Positions 1-7,895 of a stretch of 44,613 nucleotides of DNA are shown piece by piece. The DNA lies in assembly GCA_011523735.1 (NCBI GenBank), contig WTGB01000103.1:1-44613 (forward strand), in the 5' to 3' direction. This DNA is from Chloroflexota bacterium (lineage in GTDB: Bacteria; Chloroflexota; Anaerolineae; Aggregatilineales; Phototrophicaceae). The notes beneath the pieces are model-generated. The model was not told the DNA's origin, ran no database searches, and saw only the letters and a program-made list of their open reading frames with translations. The first letter of the stretch is position 1; each line of letters opens with the position of its first letter. A program made the translations under genes and the position numbers.

Positions 1-435
1 CAACTCGTTCCAGCACATGGCGCCGACGGTGTTGACGATGCCCGCGCCGATGTGTTGTTTGGGCTGCCACAAACCGAGGTGCGCCCCCTCCGGATCCTGA
101 ATATGCAGCATGCGCCCGCTGTCAAAGACATCCATGGGACCAAAGATGATCGTGCCGCCATTCGCGGTGACGACATCGGCCAGCGAATCGACGTCCTCCA
201 CCGTCACGTAGTTGAACCAAAACGACGGGACGCCCTCTGGCAACATGTCGCTCAAGGCGGACGCGTTTTCGCCCTCAAGCGTTAACATGGTGTAGGTGTG
301 GTTCTCGTCGATGGGGATCTCGTATTTGCCCCAGCCGAACAAGTCCATATAGAAGGCGATCGCCTTATCCGGATCGGTCGAGGAGTTCTCCGCCCAGGAA
401 AAAGTCCCGTGCGGGTATTTTTTTACTGTGTACAT
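1..435 (-). CDS. VOC (glyoxalase-fold) family protein, 3' end cut by window edge
   Basis: This is the N-terminal 145 residues of a vicinal-oxygen-chelate protein; the rest lies beyond base 1. It begins MYTVKKYPHGTFSW and contains GGTIIFGPMDVFDSGRM and GAMCWNEL, nearly word for word as in the two complete paralogues upstream (500-1288 and 1406-2197), so it is the third member of a tandem family. The start ATG (433-435) has a GACAGGAG ribosome site just upstream. The family covers metal-dependent lyases, dioxygenases and resistance proteins. The two-domain, CFP-30/32-like subgroup seen here has no agreed reaction, so substrate is not assigned. It is the last gene of the minus-strand run that starts with the xylonate dehydratase. 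Confidence 0.85.
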   Translation of the reverse strand, partial: MYTVKKYPHGTFSWAENSSTDPDKAIAFYMDLFGWGKYEIPIDENHTYTMLTLEGENASALSDMLPEGVPSFWFNYVTVEDVDSLADVVTANGGTIIFGPMDVFDSGRMLHIQDPEGAHLGLWQPKQHIGAGIVNTVGAMCWNEL

Positions 436-457
436 GCTGTTGCTCCTGTCAATGCGA

Positions 458-481
458 GCGACTCACAGAGTCGCCCCTACA
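458..481 (-). repeat. Hairpin repeat copy 1 (GTAGGGGCGACT type)
   Basis: Stem GCGACT (458-463) pairs with AGTCGC (469-474) across the loop CACAG, followed by CCCTAC. Read on the minus strand it starts GTAGGGGCGACT. It sits in the leader just upstream of the ribosome site of the VOC gene 1-435. Four relatives with compensating stem changes lie at 1311, 1354, 3278 and 4477. Confidence 0.75.
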
Positions 482-499
482 GTCGTCTTGCAGGCGCGT

Positions 500-1288
500 T
501 TATTCTTCCCAGGGGTCGGCTTTGAAGAGTTCCATGATATAAAAATGCGCGCCGGCCGGGTCTGTCGCCAGCGCCCAATAGCCTGTATCCGGCGCGTCGT
601 TCGGTCCCATGTGCACTTGCCCGCCCAACTCGTTGACGCGCGCGATGCCCGCCTTGATTTCGCCTATGTTGAAATAGGGCATCCAGCAGGGCGGCGTATC
701 GCCGAAGCTGTCATCCATCTCGATCATGCCGCCGTTGTTGCGGCCCCGGTTTGTGATGTGGATGTAATGCTCACCGCCATGGAACTCCCAGCCCAGCACG
801 GCGCTGTAGAAAGCTTTGGCCGTCGCCGCGTCTCGCGTGAGCAGCTCGTTCCAGCACATGGCGCCGACGGTATTGACGATGCCCGCGCCGATGTGGTTCC
901 GCGCCTGCCACAAGCCCAGAGCTGCGCCAGTCGGGTCCATCAAGAAAGCCATGCGTCCGCTGTCGAAGACATCCATGGGGCCAAAGATGATCGTACCGCC
1001 ATTGTCCGTGACGACCGGCAAGAGGGCATCGACATCATCAACAGACACATAGCATGACCAGTGCGATGGGATATTCTGCTCGAGGGCTTCTGGCGTCGCC
1101 CCGCTGAGGGCGGCGACATTTTGGCCCTGGTGCTGGAACATCGTGTAGGTCATGCCTTCGCCAACGGGAATATCGAAATTGCCCCAGCCGAAGAGATCCA
1201 TATAGAATTGCTTGGCCGCCGCCGAGTTGGTCGAGCTGGTATCCGCCCAGCTAAACGTTCCGTGGGGATATTTCGTCACTGTGTACAT
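500..1288 (-). CDS. Two-domain VOC (glyoxalase-fold) protein
   Basis: A 262-residue protein made of two VOC modules, roughly residues 5-125 and 138-255, each with the beta-alpha-beta-beta-beta pattern of the glyoxalase/bleomycin-resistance fold. The second module ends in DPAGAHFYIMEL, typical of the CFP-32-like subgroup. The start ATG at 1288 follows GACAGGAG, the same leader word as in the paralogue at 435, so gene and leader appear to have been duplicated together. It is flanked on both sides by members of the hairpin repeat family. The reaction is unknown. VOC proteins use a metal bound by His/Glu residues, and I cannot assign these with certainty here. Presence of three copies in one transcript suggests related substrates or dosage. 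Confidence 0.85.
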   Translation of the reverse strand: MYTVTKYPHGTFSWADTSSTNSAAAKQFYMDLFGWGNFDIPVGEGMTYTMFQHQGQNVAALSGATPEALEQNIPSHWSCYVSVDDVDALLPVVTDNGGTIIFGPMDVFDSGRMAFLMDPTGAALGLWQARNHIGAGIVNTVGAMCWNELLTRDAATAKAFYSAVLGWEFHGGEHYIHITNRGRNNGGMIEMDDSFGDTPPCWMPYFNIGEIKAGIARVNELGGQVHMGPNDAPDTGYWALATDPAGAHFYIMELFKADPWEE

Positions 1289-1310
1289 GAAGTTTCTCCT
1301 GTCAGTGCGA

Positions 1311-1334
1311 GCGACTTAGAAAGTCGCCCCTACA
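1311..1334 (-). repeat. Hairpin repeat copy 2
   Basis: Stem GCGACTT (1311-1317) pairs with AAGTCGC (1321-1327), loop AGA, then CCCTACA. Compared with copy 1 the stem is one base pair longer with both sides changed together, which shows that pairing is conserved. It lies in the leader of the VOC gene 500-1288. Confidence 0.75.
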
Positions 1335-1353
1335 TGATTCGTATAACAAGTGT

Positions 1354-1378
1354 GGGCGACTTGCCTAGTCGCCTCTAC
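1354..1378 (-). repeat. Hairpin repeat copy 3
   Basis: Stem GGCGACT (1355-1361) pairs with AGTCGCC (1367-1373) across TGCCT, then TCTAC. It stands in tandem with copy 2, in the same orientation, in the 117-base gap between two VOC genes. Confidence 0.7.
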
Positions 1379-1405
1379 GGTTTCATTTGAGCCAAGGGTT
1401 TGAGA

Positions 1406-2197
1406 CTATTCTTCCCAAGGCTCGGCCTGGTTTAGCTGAATGATGTAGAAGTGCGCGCCGGCCGGGTCAGACATATAGGCGAAGTGACCGGCGCCGGGCG
1501 CTTCGGTCTTGGGAATGATGATCGTCGCGCCCAATTCTCCGGCTTTCGCGATTGACGCGTCAATGTCGGCGACGGTGAAGTAGGGCTGCCACATCGATGG
1601 CATCTCGCCGAAGCTCTCATCCATCTGCATCATCGCGCCATTGTTGCGGCCGCGGTTTTGAATCATGATGTAGCCGTTTTCGTCGGTGAAGAATTCCCAA
1701 CCAAAAAGCGCGCCGTAAAAGGCTTGAGCGGCCTCGGCGTCCTTGGTCAGCAATTCGTTCCAGCACATCGCGCCGACGGTGTTGACGATGCCCGCGCCGA
1801 TGTGATTCTTCGCCTGCCACAAGCCCAGCTGCGCGCCGGTCGGGTCGATAAACTGCAGCATGCGCCCGCTATCGAAGACATCCATGGGACCAAAGATGAT
1901 CGTCCCACCATTGTCCGTAATCACTTCGACAAGCGCATCCACATCGTCAACCGCGACATAATTCGTCCAATGGGACGGGATGCCTTGCGCTTGCATGTCG
2001 GGCATCATGGCGGCGAAACCGGCGGCGTGCTCGCCCTGATTCTGAAACATAGTATAGAACATGTCCCCGCCTATTGGCTCGTCGATATTGCTCCAGCCGA
2101 ACAGGTTCATATAAAAGGATTTTGCGGCCTCGGCATTGGTCGATGTATTATCGGCCCAAGAAAAAGTGCCATGCGGGTACTTGGTGACCTTGTACAC
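1406..2197 (-). CDS. Two-domain VOC (glyoxalase-fold) protein
   Basis: A 263-residue paralogue of the two downstream VOC proteins, with the same domain order and shared words such as KYPHGTFSWAD, GPMDVFDSGRM and GAMCWNELLT. I place the start at GTG 2195-2197, because GGGAGGAG lies about 7 bases upstream and the protein then begins in register with its paralogues (VYKVTKYPHG). The longer reading from TTG 2215 would translate through the ribosome site. Unlike its neighbours its leader has no hairpin repeat. It follows the dioxygenase-like gene by about 110 bases on the same strand. Function beyond the fold is not assigned. Confidence 0.85.
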   Translation of the reverse strand: MYKVTKYPHGTFSWADNTSTNAEAAKSFYMNLFGWSNIDEPIGGDMFYTMFQNQGEHAAGFAAMMPDMQAQGIPSHWTNYVAVDDVDALVEVITDNGGTIIFGPMDVFDSGRMLQFIDPTGAQLGLWQAKNHIGAGIVNTVGAMCWNELLTKDAEAAQAFYGALFGWEFFTDENGYIMIQNRGRNNGAMMQMDESFGEMPSMWQPYFTVADIDASIAKAGELGATIIIPKTEAPGAGHFAYMSDPAGAHFYIIQLNQAEPWEE

Positions 2198-2305
2198 TTT
2201 GTGATCTCCTCCCAAAGCTTAATTGCTGGCAACTGAGAAATCTGTTAAGCCAGCGTATGTTAGAGAGAAGTTATTCCTTTGTCAATGGGACGTGGGCAGC
2301 GGGGG

Positions 2306-3163
2306 TTATTGGCCCGCCATCTCCTTGTGCCGCAGCGCTTCTTGTATCTCGAAGATCGAGCCGGCTTTGTCCGGCTTGGGCAGGGGGATGATAACCGGCA
2401 CGGCTTCGGCGCGCGGCCTGACGCTCGGCTCGCCGCGGATGACGGTGGCGCAATAGTCGTCATAGGCGGGCACACCGAGAAGGGGCCAGGAATCGAGCGA
2501 ACAATATTCAAAGAGCAGCAGGCGGCGCGGATTGGCTGAGTGATTCGGCGTCGAAGCGTGCAGGGTGCGGGCATGATGGATGGTGATGCCGCCCGCTTTC
2601 ACCAGGCACTGCGCCACTTCCCCGGGCTGGAAGTCCGGCTCGCTCACCGCGCCGACGAAGACGCCATTTTCGTGATGGCTGTGCAATTCGCCTTTGTGCG
2701 AGCCAGGGACCATAAGCATGCAGCCGTTTTCTTCGGTCATATCGTCGATGCAGACGCCGACGGCCAGAACATCGTCGTTGGTATGCGGATAGAAAGCCCA
2801 ATCCTGATGCCACTCGACCGCGCTGCCGTGGTCCGGCTCTTTCATATTGAGCTTGGTGGTATTTCGCCGTATGCCAGGTCCTATCAATTGCTCGACGATG
2901 TCAAGAATGCCTTCATGCCGGAAGATCTGATCGTATACCTCGTGCTGCAAGATCGGATTCTTGATGCGCCGCAGCCTGGGGCGCTCGGCGCTGTGATTCG
3001 GTTCCAGATCGAAGATGTCATCGCTCGCGGAAAGGCCGCGCGAGCGTTCGACGAATTCGTCCGTCACCCGCCGCAACTCCGCCAACTCATCGGCGCTGAG
3101 CACGTTCTCAACGGTCAAATAGCCGTTTTCCTGATAAAAGGCGATCTGTTCTGGGCTAAGCAT
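2306..3163 (-). CDS. Phytanoyl-CoA dioxygenase (PhyH) family protein
   Basis: A 285-residue member of the PhyH branch of Fe(II)/2-oxoglutarate oxygenases. The iron triad is visible as H119-x-D121 (EWHQDWAF) and distal H202 (TLHAS), with R213/R214 placed to hold the 2-oxoglutarate carboxylate. The family hydroxylates fatty acyl-CoA, ectoine, halogenated or small metabolites, and many environmental members have no known substrate. The start ATG at 3163 has GAGGAG upstream. A minus-strand promoter, TTGACA and CATACT spaced by 17, lies at 3193-3221, so it may be transcribed separately from the genes above it. It lies in a run of sugar-acid genes, but nothing ties it to a particular step. Confidence 0.85.
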   Translation of the reverse strand: MLSPEQIAFYQENGYLTVENVLSADELAELRRVTDEFVERSRGLSASDDIFDLEPNHSAERPRLRRIKNPILQHEVYDQIFRHEGILDIVEQLIGPGIRRNTTKLNMKEPDHGSAVEWHQDWAFYPHTNDDVLAVGVCIDDMTEENGCMLMVPGSHKGELHSHHENGVFVGAVSEPDFQPGEVAQCLVKAGGITIHHARTLHASTPNHSANPRRLLLFEYCSLDSWPLLGVPAYDDYCATVIRGEPSVRPRAEAVPVIIPLPKPDKAGSIFEIQEALRHKEMAGQ

Positions 3164-3192
3164 GTTTTTCTCCTCAACAGCATTTGCGCCAG

Positions 3193-3221
3193 AGTATGCA
3201 ATGTTGCTGGTGTGCTGTCAA
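3193..3221 (-). promoter_or_regulatory. Sigma-70-type promoter for the PhyH-like gene
   Basis: On the minus strand a perfect -35 TTGACA (3216-3221) is followed after 17 bases by CATACT (3193-3198), four of six matches to the -10 consensus. It ends about 30 bases before the PhyH-like start codon, leaving a short leader with GAGGAG. Confidence 0.5.
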
Positions 3222-3277
3222 CAGAATTGATTCTAGATCGTCGCAGATGTGCTCGGAATGCTTTAGGAACAGAATTC

Positions 3278-3303
3278 GGGCGACCTGATAGGTCGCCCCT
3301 ACA
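3278..3303 (-). repeat. Hairpin repeat copy 4
   Basis: Stem GGGCGACC (3278-3285) pairs perfectly with GGTCGCCC (3291-3298) over the loop TGATA, followed by CTACA. This is the longest clean stem in the family. It lies between the SnoaL-like gene and the promoter of the PhyH-like gene. Confidence 0.8.
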
Positions 3304-3365
3304 TTGAAATGTCAGCCCAGGGTTTGGATAAGTGGTTTGATGCAACTGAGTACCGCGAGATGTTT

Positions 3366-4448
3366 CTACCACAGTTCAGCGGCGCCGCGCTTCCGCGCCT
3401 CGATCTGATCGCGCAGCCGAGCCATCAGGTCGACGTCCAGCTGCCGCAGCAGGTCGATCATGTCAATCGGCACCCAGTTCTCGATCAGGAATTCGCCCTC
3501 GCGTTTCCACCAGTCGAAGTCGCGCATGGTCATCAGTTTGCCAGTGGCGGGAATGCCAGCGTAATCACCATGATTATAGGAGAAGGCGCCGTCCCAAATG
3601 CCACCGCAGCAGTAAGCGCCCTCGCCGATCCAGCCCATGGCTCGGCCACGCGGTTCCGCGTCAATATCGCGATCGCCGAAACCATGGAGCCAGTTGCGCT
3701 GATGAAAGTCCTCGTATTCCTCCAGCGTAAAACAGCCGCCGATGCCGCTGGGACCGTACCATTTCATATCCTGATGCCAATACTTGTTCTGCTGCATTGA
3801 GCGTAAATCGCCGCCATCGCGCGCGCGGACATAGCGCCTCATGCCGCCCGCCATCGCCCCCACCAATTGCGCCGTCTTGCGCGATTCGAGCGGGTCCTGC
3901 TCGGTAAGCAAGATGCCGTCCTTGGCGAGCGGACCGGGTATCTTACCACCTTCGAAGCCGGGCGCCGGCGGCATGAGCTGGTAGCCCGCCTGCCGAATCA
4001 CCGATAGCACATCGACTTGCAGATAGGCCTCGGCGATTTTGCCTTCACGCATGACATAGAATACGCCAAACCAGATATTCGTCTTTTTGCCTGTCGCCGG
4101 GATGCCCAGCCAGTCGTTGACGAATGTGCCGGTCATGTAGCCGCAGCCGCTGACCCATTCTTCGCCGGCGGTTGAGCCGTAGCGCGTCGAGCCGTCGTCG
4201 ATGCCGCCCATGAAGACGTAGGGCGCGCGCTTGAGATCGGGAAATGCTCGGCGCAGCGGCAGCCAGAAATCGGCGATCACGGCTTCGACACCCATGATCT
4301 GGTCGATTGGCGCGGAGACATTCCAGTTCACATCAGTGTGAAGGGCGGCGTGCAGCAGATCCGGCGCCTGATCGATTGTGGTGTGGTTCAAGCGCTGCCA
4401 GAGATCCCAGACGGCTGCTTTATTCGCTTGATTGAGTTGATTGGACAT
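3366..4448 (-). CDS. Two-domain SnoaL-like (NTF2-fold) protein
   Basis: A 360-residue protein with two SnoaL/NTF2-like halves, roughly residues 10-170 and 210-345. Each carries the motif region GIPATGK that is typical of SnoaL-like ester cyclases. Members range from polyketide cyclases to hydrolases and unassigned proteins, so no reaction is claimed. I start at ATG 4446-4448, preceded by GACAGGAAT. The longer frame from 4487 would read through the hairpin repeat at 4477-4501. It lies about 90 bases downstream of the xylonate dehydratase on the same strand and is probably cotranscribed with it. The double-domain length is about twice that of a usual SnoaL protein (about 140 residues). Confidence 0.75.
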   Translation of the reverse strand: MSNQLNQANKAAVWDLWQRLNHTTIDQAPDLLHAALHTDVNWNVSAPIDQIMGVEAVIADFWLPLRRAFPDLKRAPYVFMGGIDDGSTRYGSTAGEEWVSGCGYMTGTFVNDWLGIPATGKKTNIWFGVFYVMREGKIAEAYLQVDVLSVIRQAGYQLMPPAPGFEGGKIPGPLAKDGILLTEQDPLESRKTAQLVGAMAGGMRRYVRARDGGDLRSMQQNKYWHQDMKWYGPSGIGGCFTLEEYEDFHQRNWLHGFGDRDIDAEPRGRAMGWIGEGAYCCGGIWDGAFSYNHGDYAGIPATGKLMTMRDFDWWKREGEFLIENWVPIDMIDLLRQLDVDLMARLRDQIEARKRGAAELW

Positions 4449-4476
4449 ATCGATTCCTGTCAGATTTTCGATCATC

Positions 4477-4501
4477 GGGCGATACAAGTGTCGCCCCTAC
4501 A
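4477..4501 (-). repeat. Hairpin repeat copy 5
   Basis: Stem GGGCGATAC (4477-4485) pairs with GTGTCGCCC (4488-4496) with one T-G pair at 4483/4490, then CTACA. The inner part of the stem differs from the other copies but stays paired. It lies between the xylonate dehydratase and the SnoaL-like gene. Confidence 0.7.
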
Positions 4502-4539
4502 AAGAAATTCCTGTTGCGGTTGCGAAACTGCGCCCAAGG

Positions 4540-6528
4540 TTATGATTCCTCGGCTTGGCCTTCGCTGACCGCTTGCAGCCCGGCTTGCAGGATTTCAGTG
4601 ATCTTGTCGACATCGTAGACGCTGCCAGCCCAGACGCCGCCGCTGGCCGCTTGCAGCGCCGCCCAGAGACGCGTATCCGCCGGCAAGTCGGGATGCGGAT
4701 TTAAGTCGGGATGTGGCTCGCGCGAATCAAGCAGCGCTTGCGCCTCTTCCGGCGATAAGTCGCCAGCCGCCGTGCCCACCAAATCGACAGAGCCCTTCAA
4801 GCTCTCACGGTCGATCACGATCTCGATCAGGTCGCCATCGCGGAGCTTGCCGATGGGTCCGCCGGCCAGCGCTTCCGGTCCTACGTGGCCGATGCAAGCG
4901 CCGGTGGAAACTCCGGAGAAGCGCGCGTCGGTGATGATCGGCACCTCTTTGCCCCAGGGGATGAATTTCAGCGCCGAGGTCAGTTGATAGGTCTCTTCCA
5001 TGCCGGTGCCCATGGGACCGACGCCGGTCAGCACCAGCACATCGCCGGGCTGAATCTTCTCGCCTTCCAAGCCCTTCAGCGCGCGTATCGCCGCCCGTTC
5101 CGATGTGAAGACACGTGCCGCGCCCCGGTGCCGATAGACGCCGTCAGCGCCGACGACAGTCGGGTCGATAGCGGTGGCTTTGATAACCGAGCCTTGCGGC
5201 GCGATATTGCCCATGGGGAAAACCACCGTGCTCGTCAGCCCGCGCGCCCGTGCGCCCTCCGGCGACATGATGACATCATCGGGGTCAATGCCGTCGTTTT
5301 CCCGCAGACGCTCGCGCGCCAAGCGCCGCCGGTCGCTGCTCTCCCACCAATCGAGCACGGTATCCAGCTTGTCGCCGGTGACTGTCAGCGCATCGGTATT
5401 GAGCAGCCCCACCCTGCGCAGATGGCACATGACCTCCGGCACGCCGCCGGCCATGTAGACCTGCACGGTGGGATGGTTGCGCGGTCCGTTGGGCAGGGCG
5501 TCGACCAGACGCGCTGTGCTGCGATTGATACGGATCCAGTCATCGACCGATGGCGGCTTGAGCCCGGCGGCATGGGCGATCGCCGGGATATGCAGCAGCA
5601 GATTGGTCGAGCCGCCAAAAGCCGAATGCACCAGCATGGCGTTCTCCAGCGCTGCTGGACTCAGGATATCGGCCAGCGTTGTGCCAGCCGCCTTCAAGTT
5701 GAGCAGCGCCAAAGCCGAGCGGCGGGCATTATCCAGCCAGATGGCTTCGCCGGAGGGCACGAGCGCGCAGTGCGGCAGGCTCAAGCCGAGGGCTTCCGCG
5801 ACCACTTGGGAGGTCGCCGCCGTGCCCAGGAATTGGCAGCCGCCGCCGGAGGAGCCGCAAGCCTTGCAGCCCATCTCAGCGGCGTAATCCAGGCTGATCA
5901 GGCCATGGGCGAAGCGCGCGCCAATCGTCTGTACGGTGCCGGCGTCTTCCGCGCCTTCAGCCGGCAGGGTCACACCGCCGGGCACGATGATGCCGGGCAG
6001 ATCGCCACAGCCGGCCAGCGCGATCATGGCGGCGGGCAAGCCTTTGTCACAGGTGGCGACGCCCATGACGCCATCGCGGGTCGGCAAGGAGCGGATCATG
6101 CGGCGCATCACCAGAGCGGCATCGTTGCGATAGGCGAGGCTGTCCATCATGCCGGTCGTGCCTTGGGAGCGGCCGTCGCAGGGGTCGGAGCAATAAATCG
6201 CAAAGGGAATGGCGTCCTTGGCGCGGATGGTCTGAGCCGCTTCTTTGACCAGCAGGCTGATCTCCCAATGCCCGGTGTGATAACCGAGGGCGACCGGGCT
6301 GCCGTCTTCGGCGCGCAAGCCGCCCTTGGTGCTGACGATGACGTACTGCTCGCGATTGACTTCTTCCGGGTGCCAGCCCATCGCCACATTTTGCGTCATG
6401 GCGAAGAGGTTGCCACTGGCTTCATTGAGCAGCATGTCTTCGTCCAGCGGCAGCTTGCCTTCCCGGCCGCGTCCGCGGGTTCGCGTGGTCGGCAGCAACT
6501 CAGCGCCGCCGTAGATGTCACTTTGCAT
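4540..6528 (-). CDS. yjhG: YjhG/YagF-family D-xylonate dehydratase
   Basis: A 662-residue IlvD/EDD-superfamily dehydratase. It removes water from D-xylonate (or a related aldonate) to give 2-keto-3-deoxy-pentonate, using an iron-sulfur cluster and Mg. Likely cluster cysteines are C117 ([14 protein letters not shown]), C160 (TCDKGLPA) and C231 ([12 protein letters not shown]). The length and the words [32 protein letters not shown] and [20 protein letters not shown] match the E. coli YjhG/YagF type rather than IlvD or Edd. The start ATG at 6528 follows GGAGAGAT. It heads the minus-strand run and is divergent from an SDR. Its product would be the substrate of the FAH-family enzyme at 9829-10731. 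Confidence 0.9.
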   Translation of the reverse strand: MQSDIYGGAELLPTTRTRGRGREGKLPLDEDMLLNEASGNLFAMTQNVAMGWHPEEVNREQYVIVSTKGGLRAEDGSPVALGYHTGHWEISLLVKEAAQTIRAKDAIPFAIYCSDPCDGRSQGTTGMMDSLAYRNDAALVMRRMIRSLPTRDGVMGVATCDKGLPAAMIALAGCGDLPGIIVPGGVTLPAEGAEDAGTVQTIGARFAHGLISLDYAAEMGCKACGSSGGGCQFLGTAATSQVVAEALGLSLPHCALVPSGEAIWLDNARRSALALLNLKAAGTTLADILSPAALENAMLVHSAFGGSTNLLLHIPAIAHAAGLKPPSVDDWIRINRSTARLVDALPNGPRNHPTVQVYMAGGVPEVMCHLRRVGLLNTDALTVTGDKLDTVLDWWESSDRRRLARERLRENDGIDPDDVIMSPEGARARGLTSTVVFPMGNIAPQGSVIKATAIDPTVVGADGVYRHRGAARVFTSERAAIRALKGLEGEKIQPGDVLVLTGVGPMGTGMEETYQLTSALKFIPWGKEVPIITDARFSGVSTGACIGHVGPEALAGGPIGKLRDGDLIEIVIDRESLKGSVDLVGTAAGDLSPEEAQALLDSREPHPDLNPHPDLPADTRLWAALQAASGGVWAGSVYDVDKITEILQAGLQAVSEGQAEES

Positions 6529-6601
6529 GAAGTTATCTCTCCAATCTGTATAGAAGCCTCTGTGCCCGCCGTGTCCTCGGTGGTAAAAATAGTTTGACTA
6601 G

Positions 6602-7423
6602 ATGCACAAGAGTGAGCGGATTATGGCACAGATGCGATTTTCAAATCAAAAAGTGATCGTCACCGGCGCGGGCGAGGGCATCGGTTACGAGGTGGCGCGC
6701 CAGTTCTGCGCCGAAGGGGCGGATGTGCTTTTGAACGACATCCTGCCAGAGCGGGCGAATGCCGCTGCCGAGCGCATCAGCGCGGAGACCGGCGCGCGCT
6801 GCAGCGCTCTACCGGGCGATGTCGCCGAGGTGGATTTCGTGCGCGGCTTGGTGGACGCTGCGGTGAATACCTTCGGCCGACTGGATGTCTGCGTCTGTAA
6901 TGCCGGGCTGACCTCTTGGGGCGACTTTTTCAACTATACGCCGGCCGATTTCGAGCGGGTGATGAGCGTCAACTTGCGCGGGACTTATTTTCTGGCGCAG
7001 GCGGCCGCGCGGCAGTTTTGCGAGAGGGGCGGGGGCGGCCGCATTGTCTTGATGTCGTCCGTCACCGGGCATCAAGCCGTGCCTTATCTCAGCGCTTACG
7101 GCATGACCAAAGCGGCTTTGGAAATGCTGGCGCGCAACTTGGTGCTGGAGCTCAGCCCGCACGGCATCACGATCAACTGCGTGGCCCCGGGTGCAGTGAT
7201 CACGCCGCGCAACCTCAAGGATGACCAGAATTATGAAGCGACCTGGTCGGCGCTGACGCCGGTGGGCCAGGCGATACAGGTCGAGGATATTGCCAACGCC
7301 GTGCTGTTTCTCGCCGCGCCCGAGTCAGGCAAGATCACGGGGCAGGCCATCGTGGTCGATGGCGGCTGGACTTGCACCAGCCCGATACCGGATATGGAAT
7401 ATGGGAAGGAATATCAGAATTGA
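6602..7423 (+). CDS. Short-chain dehydrogenase/reductase, likely sugar or polyol dehydrogenase
   Basis: A 273-residue classical SDR that oxidises or reduces an alcohol with NAD(P). The nucleotide site is TGAGEGIG (21-28), followed by CNAG (near 100). The catalytic residues are S153, Y166 and K170 (YGMTK), and the C-terminal GQAIVVDGGWT is typical. A second possible start is ATG 6623, closer to a weak GAGTGAG site. Divergent placement next to the xylonate dehydratase suggests an aldose or keto-deoxy-sugar dehydrogenase, for example a pentose 1-dehydrogenase. That is inference from context, since SDR sequence does not fix substrate. Confidence 0.85.
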   Translation: MHKSERIMAQMRFSNQKVIVTGAGEGIGYEVARQFCAEGADVLLNDILPERANAAAERISAETGARCSALPGDVAEVDFVRGLVDAAVNTFGRLDVCVCNAGLTSWGDFFNYTPADFERVMSVNLRGTYFLAQAAARQFCERGGGGRIVLMSSVTGHQAVPYLSAYGMTKAALEMLARNLVLELSPHGITINCVAPGAVITPRNLKDDQNYEATWSALTPVGQAIQVEDIANAVLFLAAPESGKITGQAIVVDGGWTCTSPIPDMEYGKEYQN

Positions 7424-7433
7424 ATTGGAGTTC

Positions 7434-7802
7434 TCAGGTTGCGGATGATGGGCTCGCTTCGACGACCCTGTTCGTTTTCCGCCGCCGGCCGCGCAGGATG
7501 TCGTAGCCCAGCCAGCCCAAGCCCAGCAGCGCCAGCCCGATGCCGCCGATGACCATCATGTTAAATTGTTCCGCCACGAGACGCCGTCGCTGGATATCGG
7601 ATGCCATCAAGCCCTGAGCTTGCGCCTTGCTCTCGACCGTGACCTCGCCGCCGTCTTCGTGTATCTGCGCCGCCATATTGCCTGAAAGCTGATTTGACAG
7701 CTCGAGGTAGCGAAACGCTCCGTAACCGACAAGCAAGATGCCGATGACGATGGCAGTGAAGAGCAGTCTTTCGATCAAATCCGTGTTTAGCAATCCGCGC
7801 AT
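7434..7802 (-). CDS. Small two-helix membrane protein of unknown function
   Basis: A 122-residue protein with two hydrophobic segments (about 13-30 and 82-103). They are separated by a polar stretch of some 50 residues, and an Arg/Lys-rich tail (RGRRRK) follows the second helix. I start at ATG 7800-7802 because GCGGAG lies immediately upstream. The longer TTG reading from 7817 would include it. It is convergent with the SDR at 6602 and divergent from the Gfo/Idh gene. I do not recognise the family. The layout is that of a small hairpin membrane protein with both termini on the same side. Confidence 0.6.
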   Translation of the reverse strand: MRGLLNTDLIERLLFTAIVIGILLVGYGAFRYLELSNQLSGNMAAQIHEDGGEVTVESKAQAQGLMASDIQRRRLVAEQFNMMVIGGIGLALLGLGWLGYDILRGRRRKTNRVVEASPSSAT

Positions 7803-7825
7803 AATCTCCGCTCGCAAAGCCTTTA

Positions 7826-7861
7826 TTGCCTAATAAGCGCCGAAAATCTACAATAGGCGCT
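7826..7861 (+). promoter_or_regulatory. Promoter with overlapping inverted repeat, upstream of Gfo/Idh gene
   Basis: TTGCCT (7826-7831) and TACAAT (7849-7854) are spaced by 17 bases and point at the gene starting at 7896. An inverted repeat AGCGCC (7836-7841) / GGCGCT (7856-7861) brackets the -10 box and could be an operator. No second copy of this repeat was noticed nearby. Confidence 0.45.
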
Positions 7862-7895
7862 GTTATTCACACGCTGCATTGTACGGAAGAGAGGC

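Noticed and set aside
4885..6597. A 570-codon open frame on the plus strand opposite the xylonate dehydratase
   Set aside because: It is antisense to a well-conserved gene, has low-complexity Arg/Ala/Gly-rich text and no family words. It is a product of high-GC codon bias.
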